NCBI GenBank assembly: GCA_963748295.1
Contig: CAVVIH010000006.1
Coordinates: forward strand, 1,426,001 to 1,490,000
Reading direction: 5' to 3'
Source: CAVVIH01 sp963748295
Lineage (GTDB): Bacteria > Acidobacteriota > Vicinamibacteria > Vicinamibacterales > 2-12-FULL-66-21
Length of the DNA: 64,000 nt
In this document: positions 12,514 to 22,859 of the stretch, in pieces
How the letters are laid out: every line of letters starts with the position of its first letter
How positions within the stretch are numbered: position 1 is the first letter of the stretch
Translations under genes and position numbers: made by a program
The notes under the pieces: model-generated
Seen by the model: only the letters and a program-made list of their open reading frames with translations
Database searches by the model: none
Told to the model about the DNA's origin: nothing

Positions 12514-14931
12514 TTATTCATTGCGCAGCGCGACGATCGGATCCACCGCCATCGCACGCCTCGCCGGCACGTAGCTCGCCACCAGCGCGACGAGGGTCAG
12601 GAATACCGCCACGCCGGTGAAGCTCAGAGGATCTGTCGGCGTGACGTTGTACAGCGCCGTCTTGACGAACTGCGTCGCTCCGGCGGCGCCGACGATGCCG
12701 AGGGCGATGCCGATCGCGGCGAGCTTCATCCCGTGGCCGAGGATCAACCGGAGAACGTCCCGGCGCTCGGCGCCGAGCGCCATCCTGACGCCGATTTCCT
12801 GCACGCGCTGCGACACGGAGTACGACAGCACGCCGTAGACGCCCACCGACGCCAGCAGCAGCGCGATCGCGCCGAACACCGAGAACATCCACCCGAACAG
12901 CCTGTCCTGCCAGAAACCGAGCTGCCGGAGCTTCTCGACAGTCTGGATCGAGAAGACAGGCAGACTGCCATCCGCAGACCGGATCTGTTCGCGAACCGCG
13001 GAGGCGATCGCGCCAGGCTCGCCGGCGGCGACACGGATCGTCAGCCCGGTGTTCAGCGTGGGGTCGAAGGAATAAGGCACATACGCCGACGGGAACACCG
13101 GACGCTCGGCATCGCCCTGGAAATGCCGGAAGTCGGCGACGACGCCGACCACCGTGAACCAGTCGTCGATGTTGTCGCGAAGCAGCTTGAACCTGCGGCC
13201 GAGCGGATCCTGTCCCGGCCAGATCTGGCTCGCCATGGTCTGGTTGATCAGGGCGACCGGCGTGCGCGTGGTTTCTTCGATGTCGGAGATGTCGCGGCCC
13301 CGCATCAGCGCAACACCCAGCGTCTCCCGAAGGTGCGGTGAGGCGGCGATGAAGGTGATGCCCGGTTCCTTCCCCTCCTCGACGGCCTGTCCTTCGACGC
13401 CGATGTTGCCGCCGCTGCCGCCGCCGCCGAACGGCACGAAGTTGGAGCCGAACGCTGCCTTCACGCCGGGCAGCCCCTCGATGCGCTGCACGATGTCCTG
13501 CACCCGCCGCGCCTTCGCCTCGGGCGCTTCGTACACCGATCCCGGCAGGTAGATCCGCATCGTCATCAGCGGCGACGTGTCGAATCCCGTGGTGCTCTGC
13601 TGCAGGTTCAGAAAGCTGCGCACGAAGAGCGAGGCGCCCACCAGCAGGACGAGCGACATCGCAATCTCCGCGACGACCAGCACGCTGCGCAGGCGCGCGC
13701 GGCGGCCGCCGGCGGCGCCGCGTGCGCCTTCCTTCAAGCTGTCCTGGAGGTTCGTGCGCGCGGCCTGCAGCGCGGGAGCGAGCCCGAACAGGATGCCGGT
13801 GAGCATCGAGATCGCGATCGTGTAGGCGAGCGATCGCGCGTCGAGGCTCCAATGAATGAAGTACGGGACCGAGTCCGGCGGGATGCCGCTGTCCACGAGC
13901 CGCAGACCGATCCAGGCGATCGCGGCGCCCAGCGGTGCGCTGAGCAGGCCGATGAGCATCGCTTCCGTGAGCAGCTGACGGATGATGCGCCACTTGCCGG
14001 CCCCGAGCGCCGAGCGGATCGAGATCTCACGATGCCGGACCGCGGCGCGCGCGAGCAGGAGGTTGGCGACGTTCGCGCACGCAATCATCAGCACGAGCGT
14101 CACCGCGCCCATCATCGCGAACATCATGATCTCGACCTGGATCGGCACCATCCAGGACCGCAGCGGCCGCACCAGCGCGGCCCATCCCTCGTTCTCTTTC
14201 GGGTAGGTGGCGGCAAGGCGCGTGGAGATCGCACGCAGGTCGTTGGAGGCCTGCTCGATGCTGACGCCGGGCTTCAAACGGGCGAACACTTCGAGCGAGC
14301 GGACCGAGCGCGTCCATTCCGGGATGTAGGCGGAGATTGGTACCCACAGGCGCTGTGTCTCGGGGAACATGAACGTCGGCGGCATCACCCCGATCACCGT
14401 GTGCGGTCGTCCGTTGACCTGAATCGCGCGGCCGACGATCGACGGGTCAGCGTTGTACCGGTTGCGCCACAGGTCGTCGCTGATGAGCACCACCGGCTCC
14501 GCGCCAGGCCGGTCGTCGTCGGGACCGAAATCGCGGCCGAGCGCGGGAGGGGTTCCGAGCAGGCCAAACAGCGTCCACGTCACCGCTCCGCCCGCGAAGC
14601 GCTCCGGGTCGGTACGCCCGTCCGCGATCGCGAAACTGCGCCGCTGCAGGGCGGCAAGCGTCGACAAGGTCGTGTTCTCGTCCCGCCAGTCCCGGAAGTC
14701 CGGGTATGAGACGAGGGCCCTGTTGATGCGCGCCGGCGGGTTCGCCGTGTTCAGGACGATCATGCGTTCCGCATCCGGATATGGGTATGGCTGAAGCAGA
14801 ACGCCGTCGACCACGCTGAATATGGTTGCGTTGACGCCGATGCCGAGTGCGAGACAGGAGATGGCGATAAGGGTGAATGCGGGCGTTTTGAGCAGAGTAC
14901 GAACCGCATACTTGAGATCCTGAAGGAGCAT
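12514..14931 (-). CDS. ADOP-type duplicated orphan permease
   Basis: An 805-residue permease of the acidobacterial duplicated orphan permease family (TIGR03434). It has two copies of a MacB-like periplasmic core plus FtsX membrane unit: first TM segment near residues 20-40 (TLIAISCLALGIGVNATIF), periplasmic region to about 260, FtsX segments around 265-400, then a second TM, core and FtsX segments to the end (VGVYGVLSYSVSQRVQEIG, typical). The C terminus VDPIVALRNE is the family ending. No ATP-binding subunit lies next to it, hence 'orphan'. Function is unproven; a role in export or envelope sensing is only inferred from MacB. Confidence 0.93.
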   Translation of the reverse strand: MLLQDLKYAVRTLLKTPAFTLIAISCLALGIGVNATIFSVVDGVLLQPYPYPDAERMIVLNTANPPARINRALVSYPDFRDWRDENTTLSTLAALQRRSFAIADGRTDPERFAGGAVTWTLFGLLGTPPALGRDFGPDDDRPGAEPVVLISDDLWRNRYNADPSIVGRAIQVNGRPHTVIGVMPPTFMFPETQRLWVPISAYIPEWTRSVRSLEVFARLKPGVSIEQASNDLRAISTRLAATYPKENEGWAALVRPLRSWMVPIQVEIMMFAMMGAVTLVLMIACANVANLLLARAAVRHREISIRSALGAGKWRIIRQLLTEAMLIGLLSAPLGAAIAWIGLRLVDSGIPPDSVPYFIHWSLDARSLAYTIAISMLTGILFGLAPALQAARTNLQDSLKEGARGAAGGRRARLRSVLVVAEIAMSLVLLVGASLFVRSFLNLQQSTTGFDTSPLMTMRIYLPGSVYEAPEAKARRVQDIVQRIEGLPGVKAAFGSNFVPFGGGGSGGNIGVEGQAVEEGKEPGITFIAASPHLRETLGVALMRGRDISDIEETTRTPVALINQTMASQIWPGQDPLGRRFKLLRDNIDDWFTVVGVVADFRHFQGDAERPVFPSAYVPYSFDPTLNTGLTIRVAAGEPGAIASAVREQIRSADGSLPVFSIQTVEKLRQLGFWQDRLFGWMFSVFGAIALLLASVGVYGVLSYSVSQRVQEIGVRMALGAERRDVLRLILGHGMKLAAIGIALGIVGAAGATQFVKTALYNVTPTDPLSFTGVAVFLTLVALVASYVPARRAMAVDPIVALRNE

Positions 14932-15028
14932 AGGCTCTTAGACGGCTGCTACTGGGGTCGAGTTCAGGGACGAAGCGAGCCAACGCGAACAGGGTGAATC
15001 TCGTCAAAGCTGCTCGAGGGAGATCGAC

Positions 15029-15841
15029 ATGCTGAGAAAGGCTTTATTGCTGACAACGGCCGTGCTGGGACTGGCGAGCCTGGCGCCGCTGCAGGCCCAG
15101 CAACTGGCGCAGTCGCAGGATTGGTGCAGGGAGCAGCGGTGGAACAACGACCGCTATGGCGTGTGCGAAGTCAGGCAGTACACCCTGATGGCCGGGGCCG
15201 GCGCCCTCTCGATCGACGCCGCGCCAAACGGAGGGATTCAGGTCACCGGCGGCCCTCGAGGCGACGTATTCATCGAGGCGAGGGTAGTGGCGACCGCCGA
15301 TAACGAGGCGCGTGCGAAGGAGATCGCTTCGGGCGTGCGCATCGACGCGGTCTCGGACAAGGTGACGGCTGACGGCCCGACCGGGCTCGGCCGCCAGGAA
15401 AGCTGGCATGTCAGCTATCGGGTCGCGGTGCCGACCCAGACGTCTCTTCAGCTCAAATCGTCGAACGGCGGGATCTCGGTTGCCGACGTCGAAGGGCGCA
15501 TCGAGGCGCGAACCGTCAACGGCGGCGTCAAGTTCACCAACCTCGCCGGCGAGGTCATGGGCCGAACGAGCAACGGCGGCGTCGAGGTCGATTTGAACGG
15601 CAGCACCTGGGTCGGCGCCGGCCTCGACGTGGAGACGAGCAACGGCGGCGTCAGGATCCGCATCCCGGAGCAGTATTCGGCGCGGCTCGAGGCGGGCACC
15701 TACAACGGCGGGTTCGACATCGATTTTCCGCTCACCGTGCAGGGAAAGGTCGATCGCGAGATCGCCGCGAACATCGGCGCCGGCGGTCCGCTGATCCGCG
15801 TCAGGACGCACAACGGCGGCCTGAAGGTGAGCAAGAAGTAG
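15029..15841 (+). CDS. Secreted DUF4097-type beta-solenoid protein
   Basis: Protein of 270 residues with a signal peptide (LLLTTAVLGLASLAPLQAQ) and a mature part built of short strands separated by an NGG turn: SSNGGISV, TVNGGVKF, TSNGGVEV, TSNGGVRI, TYNGGFDI and THNGGLKV. Such ladders are typical of DUF4097/putative adhesin proteins, often found near PadR regulators and anti-sigma factors. It is divergent from the ADOP gene with a 97-bp gap and probably cotranscribed with the TolC-like gene 65 bp downstream. Molecular role unknown; envelope location inferred from the signal peptide. Confidence 0.8.
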   Translation: MLRKALLLTTAVLGLASLAPLQAQQLAQSQDWCREQRWNNDRYGVCEVRQYTLMAGAGALSIDAAPNGGIQVTGGPRGDVFIEARVVATADNEARAKEIASGVRIDAVSDKVTADGPTGLGRQESWHVSYRVAVPTQTSLQLKSSNGGISVADVEGRIEARTVNGGVKFTNLAGEVMGRTSNGGVEVDLNGSTWVGAGLDVETSNGGVRIRIPEQYSARLEAGTYNGGFDIDFPLTVQGKVDREIAANIGAGGPLIRVRTHNGGLKVSKK

Positions 15842-15906
15842 CTGCGCTCCTGTATTAACCTCACAGGCTGACCAGTAACCCTGGAATACACCTGTGAGGC
15901 GCAGCA

Positions 15907-17343
15907 GTGCATCGATCCCGTTTCATCCTCTTCCTGTTGATCGTTTCGACACCGGTTCAGGGCATCGCGCGGACCGGACAGCAGCCGCAGCCGCGGCTGC
16001 TGTCAATTGAAGAAGCGCTGGAGGTCGCGCTCGCGCGCAGCGAGGAAATGGTGATCGCGCAGGCGGGCGTCGAGCGCGCCGGCGGCGAACAGATTCGCGC
16101 GCGAAGCGACCTGTTTCCGCAGCTCTCGGCCGCCGCGGCGTACGACCGCGCGCTCGCCTCCGAATTCGAAGGGCTGTTCGACGTGTCCGACGAGTTGGGG
16201 GACCTGGACGAGCTTCCATTCGGGCAGAAGAACACCTGGCGCCTGAACTTCTCCTTTTCACAGAGTCTCTATACGGGCGGGCGAATCGCCGCGCAGAGCG
16301 ACGTCGCGAACGCCTCGCGCCAGAACGCGGAGATCAACCTGGCGTCCACACGCGCGCAGGTGATGCTCGATCTGGTTCGGGCGTACTACGACGTGGCGCT
16401 CACCGAACGCCTCGTCGAGATCGCGGAAGCCACCTACAAACAGGCGGATGCGACCTACGAGCAGGTGCGCGTGGCGTACCAGGCGGGCAGCCAGCCGGAG
16501 TTCGAGCTGCTCCGCGCGCAGGTGACGCGCGACAACCAGCGGCCGATCATCATCCGGCGCAGGGCCGAGCGCGACATCGCGATGCTTCGCCTGCGGCAGC
16601 TCCTCGAGATCCCGCCGGCCGAGCGCATCGCCGTCTCGGTTCCGCTCGATGCGGACACGCTGGCGCCGCCGGCGCCGTTTGCCGCAGCGGTGCTGCTCAC
16701 CACGGAGGACGCTCCGGACGTCAACCGTGCGACGATCCGGCAGGCGCAAACGGCGGTGCAGCAGAGCGAGGCACTGGTGCGGGCCGCGCGCGCACAGCGC
16801 CTGCCGACGGTCACGTTCAACTCCGGATACGGTGAAATCGCCTATCCGTCCGGCGCCATCCCGGACGACTTCCGCCGCAACTGGACGATCGGCGCCATCG
16901 CGCAAGTGCCGATTCTGACCGGCGGACGACTGCGCGCCGATGTCGCCATCGCGCGGGCCGAGGCCCGGATGGCCGACGCGCGGCTGCGGCAGGCGCGCGA
17001 ACTGGCCGCGCTCGACACGCAATCGACGCTCGAAGAGCTGCGTGCCACGGTTTCCGCGTGGGAAGCGAGCGCCGGAATAATTCAGCAGGCGCAGCGGGCG
17101 TATCAGATCGCCGAGCTGCGCTATCGCGAAGGCGTCTCGACGCAGGTCGAGCTGAGCGACGCCAGGCTGGCGCTGGTCCTCGCCCAGGCGACGCGCGCGC
17201 AGGCGGCGCGGGACGTCCAGGTCGCGCGGGCGCGAGTCGCGCTGCTGCCCGACCTGCCGGTCGGCAATCCCTCAGGGATCATCGCGACGCCGCGGCCGGC
17301 GCCGGAGGTCCCGCAGCCGCAGCCGTTCCGCTTCCTCCGTTGA
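15907..17343 (+). CDS. TolC-family outer-membrane efflux protein
   Basis: Outer-membrane channel of 478 residues, with a signal peptide and two TolC-like repeats. Long helices rich in Ala, Arg and Gln (LDLVRAYYDVALTERLVEIA; QQAQRAYQIAELRYREGVS) and the short strand segment FSQSLYTGGRI are diagnostic. The last residues lie antisense to the end of the S9 peptidase gene, with a 65-bp 3' overlap. No membrane fusion protein or RND pump is adjacent, so it likely serves an exporter encoded elsewhere, or one of the ABC/ADOP systems nearby. Confidence 0.9.
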   Translation: MHRSRFILFLLIVSTPVQGIARTGQQPQPRLLSIEEALEVALARSEEMVIAQAGVERAGGEQIRARSDLFPQLSAAAAYDRALASEFEGLFDVSDELGDLDELPFGQKNTWRLNFSFSQSLYTGGRIAAQSDVANASRQNAEINLASTRAQVMLDLVRAYYDVALTERLVEIAEATYKQADATYEQVRVAYQAGSQPEFELLRAQVTRDNQRPIIIRRRAERDIAMLRLRQLLEIPPAERIAVSVPLDADTLAPPAPFAAAVLLTTEDAPDVNRATIRQAQTAVQQSEALVRAARAQRLPTVTFNSGYGEIAYPSGAIPDDFRRNWTIGAIAQVPILTGGRLRADVAIARAEARMADARLRQARELAALDTQSTLEELRATVSAWEASAGIIQQAQRAYQIAELRYREGVSTQVELSDARLALVLAQATRAQAARDVQVARARVALLPDLPVGNPSGIIATPRPAPEVPQPQPFRFLR

Positions 17344-19397
17344 GATGCTTCTTCATCCAGCCGAACACGGACTGGTGCCAGTAGCGGCTGTTGTTGGCCT
17401 TGAGCACCCAGTGCCCCTCGTCCGGGAACACGATCATCTCGGCCGGCACGCCGTTGCGCCGCAGCACCGTGAACAGCTGCATGCCCTGATCGACCGGCAC
17501 CCGGAAGTCGAGCTCGTTGGTGATGATCAGGGTCGGCGTCTTGATGTTGTGCGCGAAGAGGTGCGGCGACCACTTCGCGAACTGCGCGCGCGCCTTCGTA
17601 TCCCACGACCGTCCGCCGAACTCCCATTCCGGGAACCACAGCTCCTCGGTCGACATGCTCATCGAGTCGAGGTTGAAGACGCCGTCGTGCGACACGGCAG
17701 CCTTGAACCGGTTCGTATGACCGATGATCCAGTTGACCGCATATCCGCCGTAGCTGGCGCCGGCGATCCCCATCCGGCTCGTATCGGCGAACGGCATCTT
17801 CGCGACCGCGTTGAAGACCGCGTCGAGATCGGTCATGACTTTCCCGCCCCAGTCGCCGGAGATGTCATCGACGAACTTCTGACCGAAGCCGGTCGATCCT
17901 CGCGGGTTCGGCGCGGCGACCACCCATCCCTGGGCCGCCCACAGCGCCGGATTCCACCGGTGCGACCACGCGTCCTCCCACGCACCCTGCGGTCCGCCAT
18001 GGATCAGGAACACGACCGGGTACTTGCGCGCCGCATCGAAGTTCGGCGGCGTCAGCAGCCAGGTACCGAATTGGCGTGCCTCCGGCGCCCGGCACCGTCA
18101 GGCTCTGCGGCTTGCTCAACGCGACGTCTTTCAACAGCGAGGCGTTCTGCTGTGTCAGCGGTGTCCTGCGGCGGGTCTCGCCGCTTCCCTCGTTCACGAG
18201 GACGAGCTCCGCTGGCGCCGTCAGGCTCGATTCCGAGAACACGACGAAGCCGTCACCGGCCTGGGGCGCCGAAATCGCACCCCCCTCGAGAAACCGCGTC
18301 GGAGCGCCGCCCGCGGACGGCACGGTGAAAAGATTCTCACGGCCGTCCTGGCCGGCCGTAAACCAGATCGACTTGCCGTCCTTCGACAGCGTGTAATCGC
18401 CGGCGGACAGGTCGGGCGTTTCGAACAGCGTTCGCCGCGCCGCGGTCGCACGGTCGTAGGCATCGAGGTACCAGCGATCCGATTCGCAGCCGGGACGACG
18501 CTGGGCACGGACGTAGATGGTCCGGCCATCGGGCGAGTACTCCGGCTGAACGTCGGCCGCCGGATTGGTCGTCAGCTTCCGCGCCTGTCCTCCCGACGTC
18601 GCAACCAGGAACACGTCGTTGTTCGTCGTCCAGGCTTCCTTGTCGGCGCCCTCGCGATTCGAGACGAACGCCAGCTCGCTGCCATCCGGTGAGAAGGCGA
18701 TCGCCGCGTCTTCCTGCTGCGTCGGCGGCGAGTCGAAGTCCCCCGGCGTCAGATCGATGACGCGCCGGCTGTCGACGTCGGCAACGAAGACGTGGTGTCG
18801 AACGTTCTCGCGCCACTCATCCCAGTGACGGTACAGAAGCCGCGTGATGTGATGTGCCTTGACCGGGTTCTTCTCCGCCTGCTCGTTCTTCGTCTTGTTG
18901 CAGTCTTCGCTGGTGCAGTCCGGATACACGTCCGAGACGAAGGCCACCTTCGAGCCGTCCGCGGATATCACCAGCGGAGGCTGCACGCCCATCGCCAGGT
19001 CGGTGATCTTCCGCACGTCGCTGCCGCCGGCATCGGCGACGTAGACCTGAGCGGCGCCGTCACGCGTGGAGATGAACGCCAGGCGACGGCCGTCCGATGA
19101 AAACCGCGGCGTGTTCTCGCTCTTGTCGCCGGCAATCAGCGACTTCGCCTCTCCGCCCCTGGTCGGAACGGTCCAGATGTCGGCGTTGCGGGCGCCGCTC
19201 TTCGCATCGGTCGTCGTTCGCACGAACGCGACCGAACGCCCGTCGGCCGCGAGCTGCGGATCCGCGACGCGGATGACGGCGAGCAGATCTTCGATCGTCA
19301 TCGCGCGCGATCCCGCGGGTTGTCTGGCGGAGCCGGCCGTCGACATCACGCCCGTCACCGTCAAGAGCAGAAACAGAGTTCCGGAAAAGCGTTTCAT
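17279..19397 (-). CDS. S9-family prolyl oligopeptidase-like peptidase (one frameshift)
   Basis: Secreted serine peptidase of about 705 residues: signal peptide (FSGTLFLLLTVTGVMSTAGSA), a TolB/WD40-like propeller (repeats such as FSSDGRRLAFIST, FSPDGSELAFVSN, YSPDGRTIYV) and a C-terminal alpha/beta hydrolase domain. Catalytic residues are visible in GIAGASYGGYAVNW (Ser), NELDFRVP (Asp) and FPDEGHWV (His). The frame breaks near 18058: deleting one C turns PIRYLAADAAE into PIR..WLLTPPNFDAARKYPVVFLIHGGP, the correct entry into the catalytic domain. ATG 19409 is an alternative start overlapping the stop of the upstream gene. Likely acyl-aminoacyl- or dipeptidyl-peptidase activity. Confidence 0.9.
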
Positions 19398-19402
19398 GAT
19401 TG

Positions 19403-19864
19403 TCACCATCGAATAAGAGGACGGCCGTTTGGCATCCCCGGCCATGGAATCGACGCCAGGATCGCCAGCAGGGCGAGGCCGTAGAACACGAGTGCCGTGC
19501 GATGCCGTTTCTGATCGGTGGGCGCCTTGCGAATCCGCGCGCTCCCGATATGCGCCAGCGCGATCGCGATCACCATGCCGAGCACGTGCTCGACCGCCCA
19601 GAAGCGCAGGCCCGACGTCCGCATCGCGAGGCCGAAATCCTGCATGGCCTGCCGCGTGAACGGGCTGAGCACGAAGTACAGCAGGGCGCCGAGCAGGAAC
19701 TGGATGTCCAGGCTGATGCCGAACAAGCGGCCCGCCCGTTCGTCGGTCGGCGTCCACGGCCGCCCGCTGGACGTCAACGCCCTGCCCACCACGACAATGC
19801 CGGCCAGCAGGACGGCCCAGCGCATCCAGGAATGCACCGCCAGGACACTCGAATACCAATCCAT
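19403..19864 (-). CDS. Small four-helix membrane protein
   Basis: Protein of 153 residues with four hydrophobic segments (WMRWAVLLAGIVVVGRAL; IQFLLGALLYFVLSP; VLGMVIAIALAHIG; TALVFYGLALLAILAS). Conserved-looking His residues near helix ends (VHSWMRW, VEHVLGM, LAHIG) recall haem- or copper-binding cytochrome-b-like membrane proteins, but no family can be named with certainty. It immediately precedes and slightly overlaps one possible start of the S9 peptidase. Confidence 0.7.
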   Translation of the reverse strand: MDWYSSVLAVHSWMRWAVLLAGIVVVGRALTSSGRPWTPTDERAGRLFGISLDIQFLLGALLYFVLSPFTRQAMQDFGLAMRTSGLRFWAVEHVLGMVIAIALAHIGSARIRKAPTDQKRHRTALVFYGLALLAILASIPWPGMPNGRPLIRW

Positions 19865-19871
19865 GGGAACA

Positions 19872-19910
19872 GTCTATTTGGGATTTGGGATTTGCGATTT
19901 GGGATTTGAT
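19872..19910. repeat. Tandem GGGATTTG/CGATTTG words
   Basis: Four to five degenerate copies of GGGATTT(G/T) in the short divergent space between the membrane protein gene and the ABC ATPase gene. No inverted partner seen here. Confidence 0.8.
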
Positions 19911-19941
19911 CCTTTCCATCTGAGTTGGTGTCTACTACTCC

Positions 19942-20706
19942 ATGCTCGAAGCACGGAGCCTGACGAAGTTCTACTCCGCCATACCGGCCGTCAAGGACCT
20001 GAGCTTCACGCTCGGGCCGGGCGGTGTCGTCGGCCTGCTCGGGCCGAACGGCTCGGGTAAATCCACGACGGTCTCCATCCTCGCCGGTCTTCTCGAGCCT
20101 TCCGGGGGCACCGTCCTGCTCGACGGGCAGGACGTCTCGAGGATGCCGCTCGAATACAAGGCGAAAGTCGGCTATGTCCCCGAAGAGTCTGTCCTCTATA
20201 CCTACCTGACCGGCCCTGAATACCTCTCCTTGGTCGGTAACCTGAGAGGACTCGCGCCGCGAACGCTGCGCGAGCGCATCAATGGCTTCCTGACGCTGTT
20301 CAATCTGACCGACGACGTGGATGCGCCGATGTCGGCGTATTCGAAGGGAATGCGCCAGAAGATCCTGATCTCGGCGGCGCTCCTCCACAACCCCCAGGTG
20401 ATCATCCTCGACGAGCCCAACTCCGGCCTCGACGTCACCACCACGCTCGTGCTGCGCAGCCTCGTGAAAACGCTCGCGGCAGAAGGGCGCATGATCGTCT
20501 ACAGCTCTCACCTGCTCGAGGTGATCGAGCAGGTTGCCACCGACGTCATCATCCTGCACGACGGACGGGTCGTGGCCCACGATTCCGTCGCGCGTCTCCA
20601 GACGCTGATGGAGCTGCCCTCACTCGAGCAGGTGTTCCGCAGGCTCGTGATTGAGACGGACATCGAGGGTGTGGCCCGGGATCTGATCGCGGTGATGAAG
20701 CAGTGA
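19942..20706 (+). CDS. ABC transporter ATP-binding protein
   Basis: Nucleotide-binding subunit of 254 residues. Walker A GPNGSGKST, signature region AYSKGMRQKILISAAL (an SKGMRQK variant common in drug/Na+-type exporters), Walker B VIILDEPNSGLD and the H-loop YSSHLLE are all intact. It belongs to the CcmA/NatA-like exporter class. Ten bases separate it from the membrane protein gene downstream, so the two form an export system. Substrate unknown. Confidence 0.93.
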   Translation: MLEARSLTKFYSAIPAVKDLSFTLGPGGVVGLLGPNGSGKSTTVSILAGLLEPSGGTVLLDGQDVSRMPLEYKAKVGYVPEESVLYTYLTGPEYLSLVGNLRGLAPRTLRERINGFLTLFNLTDDVDAPMSAYSKGMRQKILISAALLHNPQVIILDEPNSGLDVTTTLVLRSLVKTLAAEGRMIVYSSHLLEVIEQVATDVIILHDGRVVAHDSVARLQTLMELPSLEQVFRRLVIETDIEGVARDLIAVMKQ

Positions 20707-20716
20707 CGCCCGGGCA

Positions 20717-22450
20717 ATGAAGGACACGTTACTCCTCGGCCGCACGTTCTTCCGGCGGTTCTTCGAAACCGACCTGATGCCACCCGGCCTGGCCCAGGTG
20801 CAGCTCGTAATCGGCGCGATGACCTTTCTCGCGGCGCCGAGCTTTCTGATGCCGTTCAACTTCGCGACGCGCTACGCCCAGATGGGGAAGAACGTCGAGG
20901 CGATCGCGCGCGCGATGGTCCTGCACCGGCTGCTCTTCATCACGTTCACGATGACGGCGCTCGGGCTCGTCGCGCTGGTCGTCTGGGAGGGTGTGTTTCC
21001 CGATCGCCGCGACGCGCGAATTCTGGGATCGCTGCCGCTGCGGAGCCGGACGCTCATCGCCGCGAGGCTGGGAGCGCTCGGAGCGCTGGCCGGCCTCTTC
21101 ATCGTCGGAACGAACGCGGTGCCGACGCTGGTCTACGGCCCGGTCCTCTCGGGCTTCGGCGGGGCGCTGACGCCGATCCACGGCATGGCGGCGCACTTTC
21201 TCGCCACGACCGCGGCGGGAGCGTTCGTCTTCTTCGGGCTGATCGCGCTGCAGGGACTCCTGCTGAACGTCACCGGCCGCCGAATGGCGGAACGCCTGTC
21301 GGTTGTCCTTCAGGTTGTCTTCGTTGTCGCGCTGCTCCAGATGATCTTCTTCTTCCCACGAGTGCTGCCGCTCGTCGGACGTGACCTGAGCGCTCTGACC
21401 GCGCACCCCATCATGGGCTACGTTCCCTCGGTATGGTTCCTCGCGCTGTACGATGTCCTCAGCGGGCGGCCGTCGCCGGCATCAGGCGGACCCGCTGCGC
21501 TTGCGGCTGCCCTGACCATCACGGTGACGATTGCCGCGTGCGTCCTCTTCCTGACCACGCACGGGCGACTGATGAAGCGTGCGCTGGAAACGAGAGACAC
21601 GGCCGGCCACACGAACCGGTTCGTCACGGCGGCCTCATGGTGGTTGAACACACGTCTCATCAGGAACAGCACGAAGCGCGCCGTGCTCCACTTCACGCTG
21701 AAAACGATGACGCGCAGCCGGACGCACCGCATGCTGGTCGCCCTCCATGCCGGCATCGCCCTCGCATTGGTCCTTTCGGGATTCATCCCGCTGGTGATGC
21801 GCAGCGGCCTGGCCGGCCTGACCGCGCCGACGGTGCCGCTGCTGTCCGCGCCGTTCGTCCTGATCTTCCTCTGCCTGGTGGGCATGCGCTCCGCGTTCGC
21901 CATTCCGGTCGAACCCAAGGCGAACTGGATGGTCCGCCTGCTCGAACCGCCCGATCGGTCCGCGGCTGTCAACGGCGCCGCTGCAAGTATGCTGCTCGCC
22001 GTCGTCATGCCAGTCACGGTTCTTGCTGCGATCTCGTCACTGTTTCTTTTCGATCCCTGGCAGGCGTTCGTCCACGCGACGTTCTGCGTGCTCCTCGGGT
22101 GGCTGCTTGCGGAGCTGCTGGTCCTGACGCTCTTCAAGATCCCATTCACGTGCACCTACTATCCGGGGCTGTCGAAGATGCGAACCTTCTGGCCGTTGTA
22201 TCTCACCGCGTTTACCAATTTCTGCTACACCACTCCGCTGGTGGAGCAGAAAGCATTCAGCAACGGAGCCGTCCTCGCATGGACGGCGGGCGTTGGACTG
22301 CTGGCGATCGCGGCAACCCGTTTCGCACGCTCGAGGCGTGTCCGGGCTCTGCCGGGCTTGAGGTTCGAGGAACAGGATCCGGAAGTGATGTTCCAGGGAT
22401 TCAAGCTGAGCGAGGGCCTTGCCGCAACCGCCGGCACCCGCCCCAACTAG
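20717..22450 (+). CDS. ABC transporter membrane subunit, large
   Basis: Membrane protein of 577 residues with about 11-12 hydrophobic segments (for example MTALGLVALVVWEGVF, QVVFVVALLQMIFFF and TITVTIAACVLFLTT). The position directly after an ATPase gene identifies it as the permease partner; no standard permease motif was recognised. Its stop codon TAG is embedded in the palindromic operator of the following padR gene. Confidence 0.8.
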   Translation: MKDTLLLGRTFFRRFFETDLMPPGLAQVQLVIGAMTFLAAPSFLMPFNFATRYAQMGKNVEAIARAMVLHRLLFITFTMTALGLVALVVWEGVFPDRRDARILGSLPLRSRTLIAARLGALGALAGLFIVGTNAVPTLVYGPVLSGFGGALTPIHGMAAHFLATTAAGAFVFFGLIALQGLLLNVTGRRMAERLSVVLQVVFVVALLQMIFFFPRVLPLVGRDLSALTAHPIMGYVPSVWFLALYDVLSGRPSPASGGPAALAAALTITVTIAACVLFLTTHGRLMKRALETRDTAGHTNRFVTAASWWLNTRLIRNSTKRAVLHFTLKTMTRSRTHRMLVALHAGIALALVLSGFIPLVMRSGLAGLTAPTVPLLSAPFVLIFLCLVGMRSAFAIPVEPKANWMVRLLEPPDRSAAVNGAAASMLLAVVMPVTVLAAISSLFLFDPWQAFVHATFCVLLGWLLAELLVLTLFKIPFTCTYYPGLSKMRTFWPLYLTAFTNFCYTTPLVEQKAFSNGAVLAWTAGVGLLAIAATRFARSRRVRALPGLRFEEQDPEVMFQGFKLSEGLAATAGTRPN

Positions 22451-22487
22451 TATCATCTTGACACTACTATCATTTCGATACTAGCAT
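22447..22487 (+). promoter_or_regulatory. Promoter with palindromic operator for the PadR/ADOP operon
   Basis: CTAGTATC (22447-22454) and its exact reverse complement GATACTAG (22477-22484) flank a TTGACA box at 22458-22463; TAGCAT at 22482-22487 is a possible -10 element at 18-bp spacing. AGTATCAT/ACTATCAT also forms a direct repeat. Palindromes over promoters of this kind are typical for PadR regulators, so autoregulation is inferred. Confidence 0.65.
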
Positions 22488-22496
22488 GCGGCATAG

Positions 22497-22859
22497 ATGC
22501 CGCCACGAATCGAGTCCGTCGAAGTCCACCTGCCGCTGAAGCCGCTCGTCTTCCAGATTCTCCTCTCGCTCGCCGAGGGCGAACGCCATGGCTGGGCGCT
22601 CGTGCGCGCGGTTCAGCAGCGGGATGAATTCGCCCGCATCATGCCAGGCAACTTCTACCGCACGCTGCGATCGATGCTGGCGGACGATTTCATCGAGGAA
22701 AGCACCACGCGGCCGTCACAGAAGGATGACGACGAACGGCGGCGGTACTTCAGGCTGACATCGCTCGGAGAACGTGTCGCAGCCGCAGAGGCGCGGCGGC
22801 TCGAGGCCATCGTGGGCGAGGCCCGCGCGAAACGCCTGCTCGCCCGGTCGCACAAATGA
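22497..22859 (+). CDS. PadR-family transcriptional regulator
   Basis: Winged-helix regulator of 120 residues. PLVFQILLSLAEGERHGWALVRAVQ is the first helix block and PGNFYRTLRSMLADDFIEE the recognition helix plus start of the wing, as in PadR (usually PGTLYRxLxRLxxxGLI). Its stop overlaps the start of the ADOP gene by four bases (ATGA). PadR genes next to ADOP permeases are a recurrent acidobacterial arrangement. The effector is unknown. Confidence 0.9.
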   Translation: MPPRIESVEVHLPLKPLVFQILLSLAEGERHGWALVRAVQQRDEFARIMPGNFYRTLRSMLADDFIEESTTRPSQKDDDERRRYFRLTSLGERVAAAEARRLEAIVGEARAKRLLARSHK